Shown: piece by piece, positions 12,008 through 22,337 of the stretch
Position numbering within the stretch: the first letter of the stretch is position 1
How the letters are laid out: each line of letters begins with the position of its first letter
Notes under the pieces: generated by a model
What the model was told of the DNA's origin: nothing
Database searches by the model: none
Seen by the model: only the letters and a program-made list of their open reading frames with translations
Made by a program: the position numbers and the translations under genes
Assembly (NCBI GenBank): GCA_025331125.1
Contig: JAOALB010000045.1
Location: 124,001 to 188,000, forward strand
Reading direction: 5' to 3'
Source: Mycogone perniciosa
Lineage: Eukaryota; Ascomycota; Sordariomycetes; Hypocreales; Hypocreaceae
Length of the DNA: 64,000 nucleotides

Positions 12008-13344
12008 ATGGATTTGGATATCGAGATGGGCGATGTCGCCGAGGTGGTGCAGGAAACTCACGAACAAGATCTTCCGCAGGGCGAAGACATCTTGGTATGT
12101 CTGTCCGTCTCTTACATGAGGAGTGCCGGACTGCTGACAATCCACACCCCCAGCAACCCGATGAGCCTGAAGAACCGGGTGAGGTGGCCGAAGACGACCT
12201 AAAGGACGACGATGACGCGTCTAAGACGATAATCCCGACAAAACTCTACATCAGAGGTCTTGACACGCTACATACAGATGACATCAAGGCATATGTCAAA
12301 GCCCATTTCGGCATTGTAGACAAGGTAGAATGGATTGATGATACATCGGCCAACCTCGCCTTTAGTTCTGAACCCACAGCACGTGATGCCATTGTCGCCC
12401 TCAGCTCCATTGAAATTGCCGATGCGACTGCCCTCAGTGTTGGAGAGACTCTGCCCGCCAAGCCATTCGAGGGGAAGCCTGAGATTTCACTACACGTGCG
12501 TTTTTCTGTTCTGAGCGACAGGAAGCAAGCTGGGGCTGCTTTGCGCAGTCGCTATTACCTCCTGCATCCGGAACACGACCCAGAAGAGCGACGCCGGCGG
12601 CATCAAGACAATCGATCACGATATCGTGATCGTGATGGCGACCGTGATTCTCGGAGAAATGGAGGCCGCAGGAGGCATGATGCAGATGAAGAGGTGGAAA
12701 CGTTTGAGGCTAGCATGTACGACGATGCGCCTCGCCCATCCAAAGACAGGCGATCCTCCGATCCAGAGGACCGCCCACGATCTTACATCAGGGAAAATCG
12801 AGGCAAGGAGCTATTTGCGGATCGGGCGGCAGGACGGGATCGGGATAGGTCAGGCAGGGATAGGTCAGGCAGGGATAGGTCCGCTTCGCCACTGCGCGAT
12901 AGGGACATGGATGAGGACGGCGATGCAGACATGGACGGGCCACCAAGCTCGTCACGTAACAGGGACAAAGCTCGTTCCATCAAGCATCGCCTCTCGATGG
13001 AGAACAAATCCAAGGAGCTTTTCCCGTCTAAGCCTTCGACCGGTAGTAGGAGTGGCGGTGGGCAGCTTGACCAGCTAGAAAAAGCCATCGGATCTGCTGT
13101 CTTGCGGGAGGAGGATATGCCCAAGATTGTTGCCATGCCCGACGTTCCTACTGGTGACAGCCTCAATATCCGAGGCATCGCCAACCAGCGAACCAACGGG
13201 CATGGCGGATTCTCCATCAAGGGGGCGGCTGCGAATGCCAGGGAACTGTTCCCGGATAAGCTCGGAGCTGGTAATGCAGGAAAAGAGTTGCTGGATATGA
13301 GTCGGACGAAGCGCAGACAGAGGGCAGAGGATCTCTTTTCATAG
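12008..13344 (+). CDS. NCBP3-like RNA-binding protein (DUF2414)
   Basis: Exons 12008-12094 and 12154-13344 give 425 residues; the 59 nt intron has donor GTATGT and acceptor CCCCAG. An acidic N-terminus is followed by an RRM-like fold (about residues 55-150) beginning TKLYIRGLDTLHTDDIKAYV and including VEWIDDTSANLAF, the pattern of nuclear cap-binding protein subunit 3. Then come SRYYLLHPEHDPEERRRR and an Arg/Asp-rich disordered tail. NCBP3 proteins join the nuclear cap-binding complex in mRNA export in animals; a role in fungi is inferred. The tail holds a recurring K/R-E-L-F motif (residues 247-250, 316-319, 392-395, weaker at 406-409 and at the C-terminus). A 15-bp tandem repeat encodes GRDRS-type units. 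A start at 11872 is excluded because it reads through the intron. Confidence 0.85.
12840..12881 (+). repeat. 15-bp coding minisatellite in the NCBP3-like gene
   Basis: The unit GGGATAGGTCAGGCA repeats almost exactly, about 2.7 times, encoding repeated RDRSG in the Arg/Asp-rich tail. Near identity of the copies suggests recent slippage; copy number is likely variable between strains. Confidence 0.85.
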
Positions 13345-13594
13345 ATCCTACGTGGAAGGATTGATTTAGGGAACAAGGTAGTAGTAGAATGCATTCTCAT
13401 GATGAGGAAGGGGAATCACGTTAGCGAAAAATGGGACGGCTATAATATTCATGATACCACGGCGTTGGGGAACGGACATATTTAACTCTTGTTATTTCAG
13501 CCCTTTCTCTCTCATCTCTCGCTTGTGTGATTCATTCTTTTCCATCCTAGTTGCGAACAGCACAGCGGCATACGCAGTCGGCATTATCTCATAT

Positions 13595-14712
13595 TCACCA
13601 CCACTTCTCTGTCAAGACTCGCCGTGAGTCAATACCAAGCCCATCTTTTGCTGTCATTATCTCAACAAATTCATCTGTCATGGTTGGTGGTCCGCAAACA
13701 TAGACCACACTTGACTCACGGAATTCCCCTCCAGCCACCTCGCGCAGATCGTCGATTGAGAGACGGCGGGATTGAACCTCCACCTGAGCTCCATTGATAT
13801 TCTGTGTCTCTTCAGTGACGCTGTTCCCGCCCGTCACGTACAGTTTAACATGCCCTTTCAGTCTCCCCTCTCCAAAGAGTGTCGTGATTCTATCAAGGAA
13901 GAGAATATCCTTGATATCACCAACTCTGGGAAGCTTGCTAGCATATAACAAACAAACTTCAAACCCACGCCTCCCAATCTCTCCATCATCGTCTGCTAGG
14001 TAACTCAGCATACTCATCAGGGGATTTACGCCCACCCCTCCCGCAACGAAAACAACTCTTCGAAGGCTACCAGATTTCAAGTCCAAATCCCTCAGCGGAA
14101 AGACAAAACTGCCCCCGACGCGGACCTGAAGGGTAGATCCTAGAATCTGGTCCTTCGGACGCCATAGCCATGCCGCTGGCGGATTCTCTGGTGACTCCTG
14201 CACTGCTAGCTCTAGGTATGGCCAGGAACCATGTGAAGCAGCGGACGGTGCTGAGGTTATGGTGAAGCCACCGGGCTTAGGCAGGCCAGGAATAAAAGTG
14301 TCGAGCCATTGGCCTGCTAAAAACTGCGACGGGAACCCTTAGCATATGGTGATGATGATGCGCTGAACAAGAGGCGAAGCTATATACATACCTTCACCGG
14401 TCCGGACTGGAGGTCTAGGCGGAATAGCCTTATTCGCTCATTGACTTGGTCTATTCGTCCTACTTGCACATCGAAAAGCTCCTATCGAGACGAGACTCAG
14501 TATTCTACGGATACGGCAACGCATTGATGGGATATCGGCTTACGAACCTTTCCTCGTGGCTCCTTCGCCGTTCTTTCCAGATGGCTATCCCGCTGCCGCC
14601 CAGCAGCTACGGTAGCCATTCCAATGGTATTGAATTGGCGACTCGTCCAAGGCCGTAGACTAAAGGCAACGTTGTGCCGAGAGAGCGTCAGCAGTCTCAA
14701 TCTGCTCCCCAT
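13595..14712 (-). CDS. FAD/NAD(P)-binding oxidoreductase, OXNAD1-like, probably mitochondrial
   Basis: Exons 14712-14548, 14481-14392 and 14323-13595 give 327 residues. The N-terminus is Arg/Ser-rich without acidic residues (MGSRLRLLTLSRHNVAF), a likely mitochondrial targeting signal. A ferredoxin-reductase-like FAD-binding barrel follows (ELFDVQVGRIDQVNERIRLF, GQWLDTFIPG, GGFTITSAPS). The NAD domain has AGGVGVNPLMSML around residue 180 and YVCGPPTM around residue 295, and the protein ends in the typical EKWW. The order and the two signature loops match the cytochrome b5 reductase/OXNAD1 family; electron acceptor and pathway are unknown. An apparent start at 14203 is a GTG inside exon 3 and is not real. 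The gene converges on the NCBP3-like gene. Confidence 0.85.
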
Positions 14713-15163
14713 ACCAGCCGGTTTGCTGGCATATGAATGTGTGTTGACTTTCGGCTCTGGGGGTATATAGAAAAGGCCAAGTCGCCGCTCGCACTAAAAT
14801 ATGTGCCCTCCTGGGACAATCGAAATGTTTGTATTTTAAATTTGTCTAAACGTTGTTGTGCGTTATTCTTTCACGGACGATTGGACGATTCAAGGTAGGT
14901 AGTGGTCTTATGTACGGAGGACGGCTTAACTAATGCCGCAGGACCAAGGAAGCTGGTGTTGCCAAAGAAATATTCATGGTTAACTCTTAGCATGAATCAT
15001 ACCCATTAATGATATATGTTTTCCATAACAATTATATGTCGATAAATAGCATTGGGATTGATACTATCATTGGCTTTTGACATCTACCCTCTCTTCACAT
15101 GCCCCTATATGCACATCACAACTCTCTGCAACACACTTATTTCGTATCTACTGACAGATGTGT
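14713..15163. other. Promoter of the OXNAD1-like gene and 3' UTR of AP-1 gamma
   Basis: Both neighbours are on the minus strand. AP-1 gamma ends at 15164 and the reductase starts at 14712. The 451 bp hold no ORF of interest and no copy of the palindromic repeat. AT-rich DNA around 14990-15060 may contain the AP-1 gamma polyadenylation site. Confidence 0.5.
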
Positions 15164-17909
15164 TCAAGATGGCTCAGTCCAATTCACCTGATCCATAACC
15201 TGTCCTGCTACGGGGTGTGTGCACCCGATCCTCAAACGCAATCGTAATGGCTACACACAGAGGTCAGTAATCATAGTGCAAAATTATGTAAAGGGGATCG
15301 ATCACTTACCCCCTTGCAACCAGATACTCTCATCATCTGGGTTGCCTCGGCCCCAGGCTCCAGGTCTGTTGATGAAATACTAAGCAACTGCAATTTCTGG
15401 CTCTTGGGAACTGCAGCCTGCAGGCCGACATTAGACAAAGACGCAGATCCAGAAGTATTCTGGAACCGGGCCACAGCCTGGATGAGACCTTCGGCATTCC
15501 GCTGAACCTGGAATGTCACGTTCAGGTCATTTGCATTGTAACAAGCAAGACCGGCCTCGCCCTGTGGTACTTGTACCTGCTGTTGTGGTGGTGGAGATGT
15601 GACTGGAGACATGATATCAAGGGCTGTCGATGGGGGGGCAGATGTGGGTTGGGCGCCAGGCCCAGAACCAAAGAGATCCATGATTGACGAGATGTTTGAT
15701 TGCTGGGGCGGAGGAGAGGCGGATGTAGGCGCAGCCGATACCGAGCCGCCGCCAAGAATATCTGCAAGGAGGTCTGAGTTCGAGGCCTGAGATCCGTTTG
15801 TTGGTGGCGCCGCCGCCGCCGGGGTATCCATAATGTCGAGAAGATCCTGCTCAGTGGGTTTGATAATCTTGGATTTCCTGTTTGCATTTTTCGATTTCTT
15901 CGTCGGCGCCGGGCCCAAAACCCGTGACTCTTCCTTAATCTGGGGAGGAGGCATCTTCTCAAGTACACCTCGGCGAATCTGGTCAAATGAGAAGAGGTTG
16001 CTGTATTCTACCGCGCGTTGCTGCACTTCAACATCCAGACTGGTTTGGTGGCTTTGCAGGATGCGCCGCACTCTTTCGACCTGGGAAGGATCAGAGAGAC
16101 GCGTACTTAGCTTCATAAGAGCCGTAATAATGTATTCGGTTGACACTTGGTTGGCGTAACTGCTGTTCAAGATGAGTGAGAACAAATCAATGATGTCGCT
16201 CTCCTTCACTTCTTGGACGAGCTCTTCCTCTTCATACTGACCACCCTTTAGGAGGGCATCGCCGAACTCGCCAATACACCATGCTCCAGCTTGTGTTAAG
16301 CTTTCTTGCGTAATATCTTTCTTGAGGTTGGTGTATAACTTCTGGACGGCGTAAGTCTGGAGCTCCGGCGTGGTTGCGGTGAGGCGTATAAATGATGAAA
16401 GGATCTGCTCCTTAACGTAGTTGCCCGCGAGCGACAAGACACGCAACATGGTGTCGAAATGCCATCGTTTGTTAGGTGCAAATTTATCAGCGGCGATGCC
16501 AATCTGACTCGTCATGGTCGGTTTGAATTCGTTGTCTGCAACCTCTAAGAAAGCCAACAACTCCCGGATAAGAACCCGTACATTCGTTTCGTTAATCAGG
16601 GTGAAGCTGAGATCAAGTGCTCGCCTCCTGATACTGATATCAGGATCTCTCAGACATTCTAGAATCGTATTGCGGTGCCTTTGAACCGCATTGGGCTCAA
16701 TGGCCACAACTTTGATGAGTGTGTTCAAGGCCACATAACGGATATTGCTATCTCGGTTAGTGAGAAACTTTCCGAGGATATTGACACCAAGAACTCGTAG
16801 ACCCGAGTCAGCCTCAATGTCTAGGATTGTGAGAACGGCTTCATAAAGAATCGAGTTTCCAACGTTCTTGGAGGAATCGGTGTTTGTCGCCACCTGCGCC
16901 AAGATGTCATTGATCAGTTCGCTAGTATGGGCGTCGCCTACCGCCAAAACTCTCAGTAGCCGTAGAATCTTGACCTGCAGGAATGGATCGGTAATGCCGG
17001 TGACATCGTGTTCGGGAGCATAACCCGAAGTCGAAAGGCCCTTCAGGGTCTTAACCAAGCCAGGGACGAAGGCCCTGAACTTTTCAACCATGCCCTCCTC
17101 TCCTCCTTCTTCCTCATCCGCCTCACATAAACTCGTCACAAAGGTCAAGCCACAAATGAGAACGCCATGGTTCCTATCAGACAAGAGTGCCGTGGCTTTC
17201 TCGATGAAGTGTTCCTGAAGGTCGGGTACCTTGCGACATATTCGCATGGCGCAGAGCGCAGCCTTTCTCCTGATATAGGGGTTTGCGGTAGAGATCAGGT
17301 TTTCGATTTCGGGGAACAAGTCTCTCGACATCTCGACAGACGCAATATTTCCAAGAGTACACAAGGCAAGGCCGACAACGTATTGGTTGGAGTGGCTGAG
17401 GTCACTGCGCACTGATTAGACTGACATCTGGAAAGTTTGTTGACGCTTCAAGGGGTGTACTTTTTTAATGAATTTGTCACTAGTGTCAAAACCTCCTGGT
17501 TCTCGTCAAGAAGCAAGCTCGTGGCAAGGTGCCCCAGGCGTTTATCCGCGAATCGTGGTGATGCGAGAAGCTTTAGGCACTCGATCTGTCCGAAGTGGGT
17601 TCGTTCGCCCAAGGTGAAGAGATAGAGCAGCTTGGCGACATTGTTGCGCCTGGGATATGCCAGTAAGTACGAGTCCCAGAGTTCATAGTACGGAACCCAA
17701 AGTCGTCACCCACCGTATGCTATGATCGTGGCTTTCCTCGCGAAAGCTAGCTCGGATCGCTGCGCTCTCTTTCTGGATGACGGCTCGCTCATCGGCAATC
17801 GTTTTGGCGGCGCGGACATTACGGATGAATTGTTTTACTATTGTACCATAAGGATTAGTTGCAGGCTCAACAAAGAGGACACACAAGTAGTCGCCATACA
17901 GGAACTCAT
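15164..17909 (-). CDS. apl4: AP-1 adaptor complex subunit gamma (gamma-adaptin)
   Basis: Exons 17909-17900, 17837-17714, 17649-17461, 17404-15310 and 15250-15164 give 834 residues. The first exon is only 10 nt (ATGAGTTCCT). The start MSSLKQFIRNVRAAKTIADERAVI and LLYLFTLGERTHFGQIECLKLL are hallmarks of gamma-adaptin, followed by the HEAT/ARM-like trunk (VVGLALCTLGNIASVEMSRDL and on), a Pro/Gln/Ser-rich clathrin-binding hinge and an ear domain ending QVNWTEPS. AP-1 selects cargo for clathrin carriers between trans-Golgi and endosomes; clathrin light chain and a Tlg2 SNARE are encoded within 9 kb. The last intron (15309-15251) restores the ear reading frame; without it translation would stop at 15271 with an unrelated tail. 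Confidence 0.95.
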
Positions 17910-19253
17910 CTTGAGAAAGAAGGACGACCCGGCGAATGGGTCGCCTTGCAGGTCCTTATATCCGCAGGGCAGAGGCGGTGGGCGATTGAGAGAGCTGCGA
18001 AATGAGATCCAGGCCTCCCATGAGAGGGTATCTGAAGCGACTAGGCCGGATCGTATTGGATTCGCTGCCGGATGACGAGAAGAGGCTGCGCCTGGCGTTG
18101 AAAGCTGTTTCGTAGACGTGTAATCAACTGAATGTCGCCAGGCACTCAACTTAGCACCATCCCCTACTAGAGCCGCTACCTGGATCCAATTCTACGTGGG
18201 GCACGGCCACGCTGCATCATCGCATGTTGCGGTCCACGGAAAAGCAATAGCCCGATCAGCCCCTTATCTTCCTGTCGTCCACTTAACTCATTTTAACGCT
18301 ATATCCATCATTATCATCTAATGCATTTATCGAAGGGCTTTGTCCTATTGGAGTTTGATACAGGCCAGCACAAGTACTATTATCACAAGCCAAGCATGGT
18401 TGCATAGCAAGCATGGGTCATCTGATTGAATGGGCCGAATGACAGCTTCACCAAACAGCAAAGGCAATAGTAGAAGAGATGTAAGAAAGGTTACCAGACA
18501 GCCATCCCCCCGCTTTTGCCACAAATAGAGTATGGCAGAGTGAAGCTAATTCATGTCAGCGCTCATAATTAAGAAAGGAACCTGTGACACGTCGACCCAG
18601 CAAAATAATTCAATACTACTCCGTACCTCTACATACGATAGTCATCCAGTGGGTCTCGGACGACATACGAGTACATCTCGTACATGATACATAATATCAG
18701 GGATCAGGAGGTGGGACAGTTACCCCTCAGCTACGGATAATGTAGGTAGTAAGTAGTATTGAGGCCCAGCCGTGACAACCATGGGATGCACGCCGATCAC
18801 AAATCCATATGCATCTTGGCCTCACGAGAAAGATGGGCATAGTCGGCAGACCAAAACCCTCGCCTAGCGGAAGTGCTTACAATAACCCCAGGTTAGTCAT
18901 GATGCCTGCCTGCTCTGACCACAGAGCATACACAATCCGAGAAAGAAAGAAAAAAAGCGTAGAATCCCAAACGAGCTCACAACGTCGCCGGAGGAAAGCA
19001 ATGCTGCGAGAGCCGGTAGGGAACCCAGTCAAACCCAGGGCAGGCTGTTGCATCCCACCACAGCCCAGCCGGTGCGCCAAAAGATTTCCTGTCGCTCACA
19101 AACTTGCCAATAAAGAGAATAAAATCGACTATTTGTTTCCTTAAATGACATGCTTCGCGCAGCCAACTTGGTCTTGCCGCGTGGTTGACCGAAAGGATGG
19201 TCTGTGTGACAGAGCAGTTGACTTGGTCGCCTATAACCCCAAAACACAGCCCC
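17910..19253. promoter_or_regulatory. Promoter of AP-1 gamma and 3' UTR of calmodulin
   Basis: A 1.34 kb region with no supported gene. Near 18610-18735 it holds TACTCCGTA (18617-18625), TACGAGTA and other TAC/GTA words. The sequence just before 19254 should be calmodulin 3' UTR. Short ORFs here have no recognisable content. Confidence 0.5.
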
Positions 19254-20201
19254 TTACTTTTGCATCATAAGCTGGACAAACTCGTTGTCTGCCGAGTTGG
19301 GTCAGTAGTTGAACATGATAGAAATTTCTGGAAAACTTACAGTCAATACGACCATCACCATCCTGGTCAGCCTCACGAATCATCTCATCAACCTCGTCAT
19401 CGGTCAACTTCTCGCCGATCGATGTCATGACATGGCGCAGCTCGGCCGCTGAGATGAAGCCGTTGTTGTCACGATCGAAGACCTATTTCCATCAACATAT
19501 GGTGATATGTAGAGGGATTTGCAGTACCCACTTTGAATGCCTCTCGGATCTCCTCCTCAGAGTCGGTGTCCTTCATTTTCCGTGCCATCATGGTCAGGAA
19601 TTCTTATCCACCCGGTATCAGTTATATATCCATCTAGCAACGGTGGAGCCAGTCTTGACATACCAGGAAAGTCAATAGAACCGTTGTTGTCAGCATCGAC
19701 CTCGTTAATCATATCCTGAAGCTCGGACTCTGAAGGGTTCTGGCCCAGGGACCGCATGACGGTACCCAGCTCCTTTGTGGTGATCTGGCCTAAGATCGAA
19801 AGAGTCAGTTTCGTTGTATTATCGTAGGCACAGGTCCAGCACTATTATGTGAGACGGAGGGAAGCTTGTTCGATAACAGCAGGCCCATGTGCAAGCTAAA
19901 GATTGCGTGAGGTGCAAAGGGGGTGTCGCGTTGCTGGTCGCTACATACCATCGCCATCCTTGTCCTGCAACGAGAGGATTAGCAACCAGAAAATGCATTC
20001 AACTGAAGCAAGGAACTGAAGCAAGGCCTAGAGAAGACTTACAAAGAGGGAGAAGGCCTCCTTGAACTCAGAGACTTGCTCTTCGGTGAGAGAATCAGCC
20101 TGTCATGGGCAAGGGAGTCAGTCAAACGAGACATCCCTTGAGCAGCCCCTCAGCGGTCGCGGGGTTCTGGCGCAAGACATGGCATCAAGGAAACTCACCA
20201 T
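19254..20201 (-). CDS. cmd1: Calmodulin
   Basis: Seven exons (20201-20199, 20099-20043, 19964-19949, 19789-19664, 19602-19532, 19482-19341, 19288-19254) give exactly 149 residues, the canonical calmodulin length. The first exon is the ATG alone, directly followed by GTGAGT, and exon 3 is only 16 nt. Four EF-hands are intact: DKDGDGQITTKE, DADNNGSIDFPE, DRDNNGFISAAE and DQDGDGRIDYNE, separated by the flexible linker MARKMKDTDSEEE. It is the universal Ca2+ sensor acting on calcineurin, CaM kinases and myosins. It is divergent from the Tlg2 gene. Every exon junction was checked for frame, so the model is secure. Confidence 0.98.
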
Positions 20202-20846
20202 TGCGGGCAGAGGCGAAAACAACTAAAAGAAGGAGAAAATTTTAGGTGAATCGTAACAGTATCGAGGCTCGACTAATATGACACAAAGCTGGAGCGTCCT
20301 GGCGAAGATGTTGGAGCTTTTCCCTCTGGGTCGTGTAGTTGACGTGGGGGGAGGAACAAAGTAAACTAAGGCGTGCCGGGCAGGGGGCCGGCAAGGCAGA
20401 ATCCATTATCCTCAGGCAGGATCCATGCCAGAATGGGTCGCAACGACGCTGCAGCCACTGCTGAAAACGCCTAACGGGCCCCTGAGTCCGTCTCCTAAAT
20501 TCGCACTGTGAGACGACACCTCCAGCTTCAGCAAATTTACAGTGGAGTCAGCGCACCGTCTCGGAGATGCTAGGGCCAAATCAGGCCTAAAATCCGTCAC
20601 CTAAACACTGTGCGACATCCGAGTCGAGACAGCTTGCTTGTTCCCGGAGCTGAGCAAGTACCTGGAGTACAAGGTACCTGCTACACGGGATGTCGTAATA
20701 ATGCAACTGGCCAGCTTCGACAGCATCTTGACGATGCTCATTGTTACATGAATCGATGAATGCTCCTTTGAGACTCGAGTTTTCTTATTACCCAACCACC
20801 CGATTATCGTCCTGACGGACTGCCACACGCACCCTCTGCGTCCGCC
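20202..20846. promoter_or_regulatory. Bidirectional promoter region, calmodulin / Tlg2-type SNARE
   Basis: A 645 bp region between two divergent start codons. No gene and no exact copy of the TACGGAGTA word. AT-rich DNA at 20690-20800 contrasts with GC-rich flanks; CGCGACCG-type sequence surrounds the SNARE start. No specific operator is identified. Confidence 0.5.
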
Positions 20847-22052
20847 ATGTGGCGCGACCGCACCAATTTGTACACATCCCTTCAGATATCCCAGCGCTCT
20901 CTCTCCAAACAGGGCTCTCGCTTCCACTTGGTTGTCCAGCTCACCTCGCAACTAACATGCCGTCTGCAGATACATCTCCTATCGGCAGTCGTACGCGCAT
21001 CACCCTACCCAGCGGAACAAGTATGCGGCTGGCGCGTCGAACTCCAGCGGTTTCTCCGATGCCTACTCAAGCGGCAGCTTTGCGCATGAAGACCGGCGCG
21101 GGCTGCTCTCGAGCGGCGCATTCGAGGACGATGGCGACGCTGTGATTGAGATGGACCTCCTGCCACCCCGATGGACCGACATATCCGATGAGATCACTGA
21201 TCTGCTTGCCGACATTGCGACCAAGGGCCAACGACTGGACAAGCTGCATCAAACCCATGTGCTTCCCGGCTTTGACGATGAAGAGACCAAGAGGACAGAG
21301 GAGGTACAGATTGAGAAGCTCACGCAAGACATTACCAGAGAATTCCACCAGTGCCATCAAAAAATACAAAAAGTCGAGCAGATGGTTCGCGAGTCGAAGC
21401 AATCTGGCACCATCAGCAGAGCCGAGGAGACAATGGCCAAAAACATGCAAGTATCCCTTGCTACACGAGTTCAGGACGCTAGCGCGAACTTCAGAAAGAA
21501 GCAGAGCGCATATCTCAAGAGTTTGTTCCCATTCTCGACTTGGCTCTCGAATTATTGCACACTGGCTTACCGTGTACTCTAGAACTTCGTGATATGGGCG
21601 GTCTTGGCGCCTTTAGCCCCATTGACCGGCCATCCTCACCAATGCCTGGATCATATATGGACCCATCTCTACAAGAATCCGATGCCGATCGCTCATTTTC
21701 GCAATCAACGCTACAAGTAGCAATGCAGCAGAAGACACTCCATTCCAATGACGCAGCCATAGCTCAACGAGAACGTGAGATTGAGGAAATCGCCCAAGGT
21801 ATCATTGAATTGTCGGATCTCTTCCGTGATCTCCAAACTATGATCATCGACCAGGGCACTATGTTAGACCGAATTGACTACAATGTGGAGCGGATGAATA
21901 CGGACGTCAAAGCCGCCGATAAAGAGCTGAAGATCGCCTCTGGATATCAAAAGAGGAGTATCAAGAGGAAGATTATCCTCCTGCTGATCATTCTGATCGC
22001 TGGCTTGTTCATTCTGCTCTTGATTAAACCTAAGAAGAATAGCGGCGAATAG
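20847..22052 (+). CDS. tlg2: Qa-SNARE of the Tlg2 / syntaxin-16 type
   Basis: Exons 20847-20869, 20970-21520 and 21583-22052 give 347 residues. The 23 nt first exon encodes MWRDRTN, and the 100 nt intron has branch CTAAC; splicing yields MWRDRTNLYISYRQSYA, the typical Tlg2 N-terminus. An Habc region follows (LLPPRWTDISDEITDLL and on), with the syntaxin motif AYLKKLRDMGGLG across the second intron. The SNARE helix at about 235-305 carries the zero-layer glutamine Q276 (DLFRDLQTMI), and a C-terminal anchor (ILLLIILIAGLFILLLI) spans about 324-340. Tlg2 mediates fusion of endosome-derived vesicles with the TGN, the same compartment served by AP-1 and clathrin nearby. Confidence 0.93.
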
Positions 22053-22337
22053 TCGATGGCTATAACATGGACCCAGGTTTTAATGTAGCCAAGTTTCAGC
22101 CGTTGCGGCACGAGTATTCTTACGTTTCCATGGTTGCTCATGAACATGGTGTTGGGACTAGCGACTGATGGCCGTATGCTTGAAGAAATGCGATCACATG
22201 TAATAATAGGGTGTATAACGCTACGGAAGGCCACGGGTGCACCAGGAGTCACGGTTTTGGTTGGATTTTATGATATGATTCTTTAGATAGCGTACAAGGG
22301 GTGAGACTCTTTTACCCCCAATAGATTTCACACGTCA

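Noticed and set aside
11872..12153. Longer NCBP3-like protein read from 11872
   Set aside because: It reads through a clear intron (12095-12153) in a different frame from the conserved acidic N-terminus that starts at 12008.
15271..15320. Apparent truncated or frameshifted C-terminus of AP-1 gamma
   Set aside because: Splicing the GTAAGT..TAG intron 15309-15251 restores the conserved ear ending QVNWTEPS in one frame; nothing is broken.
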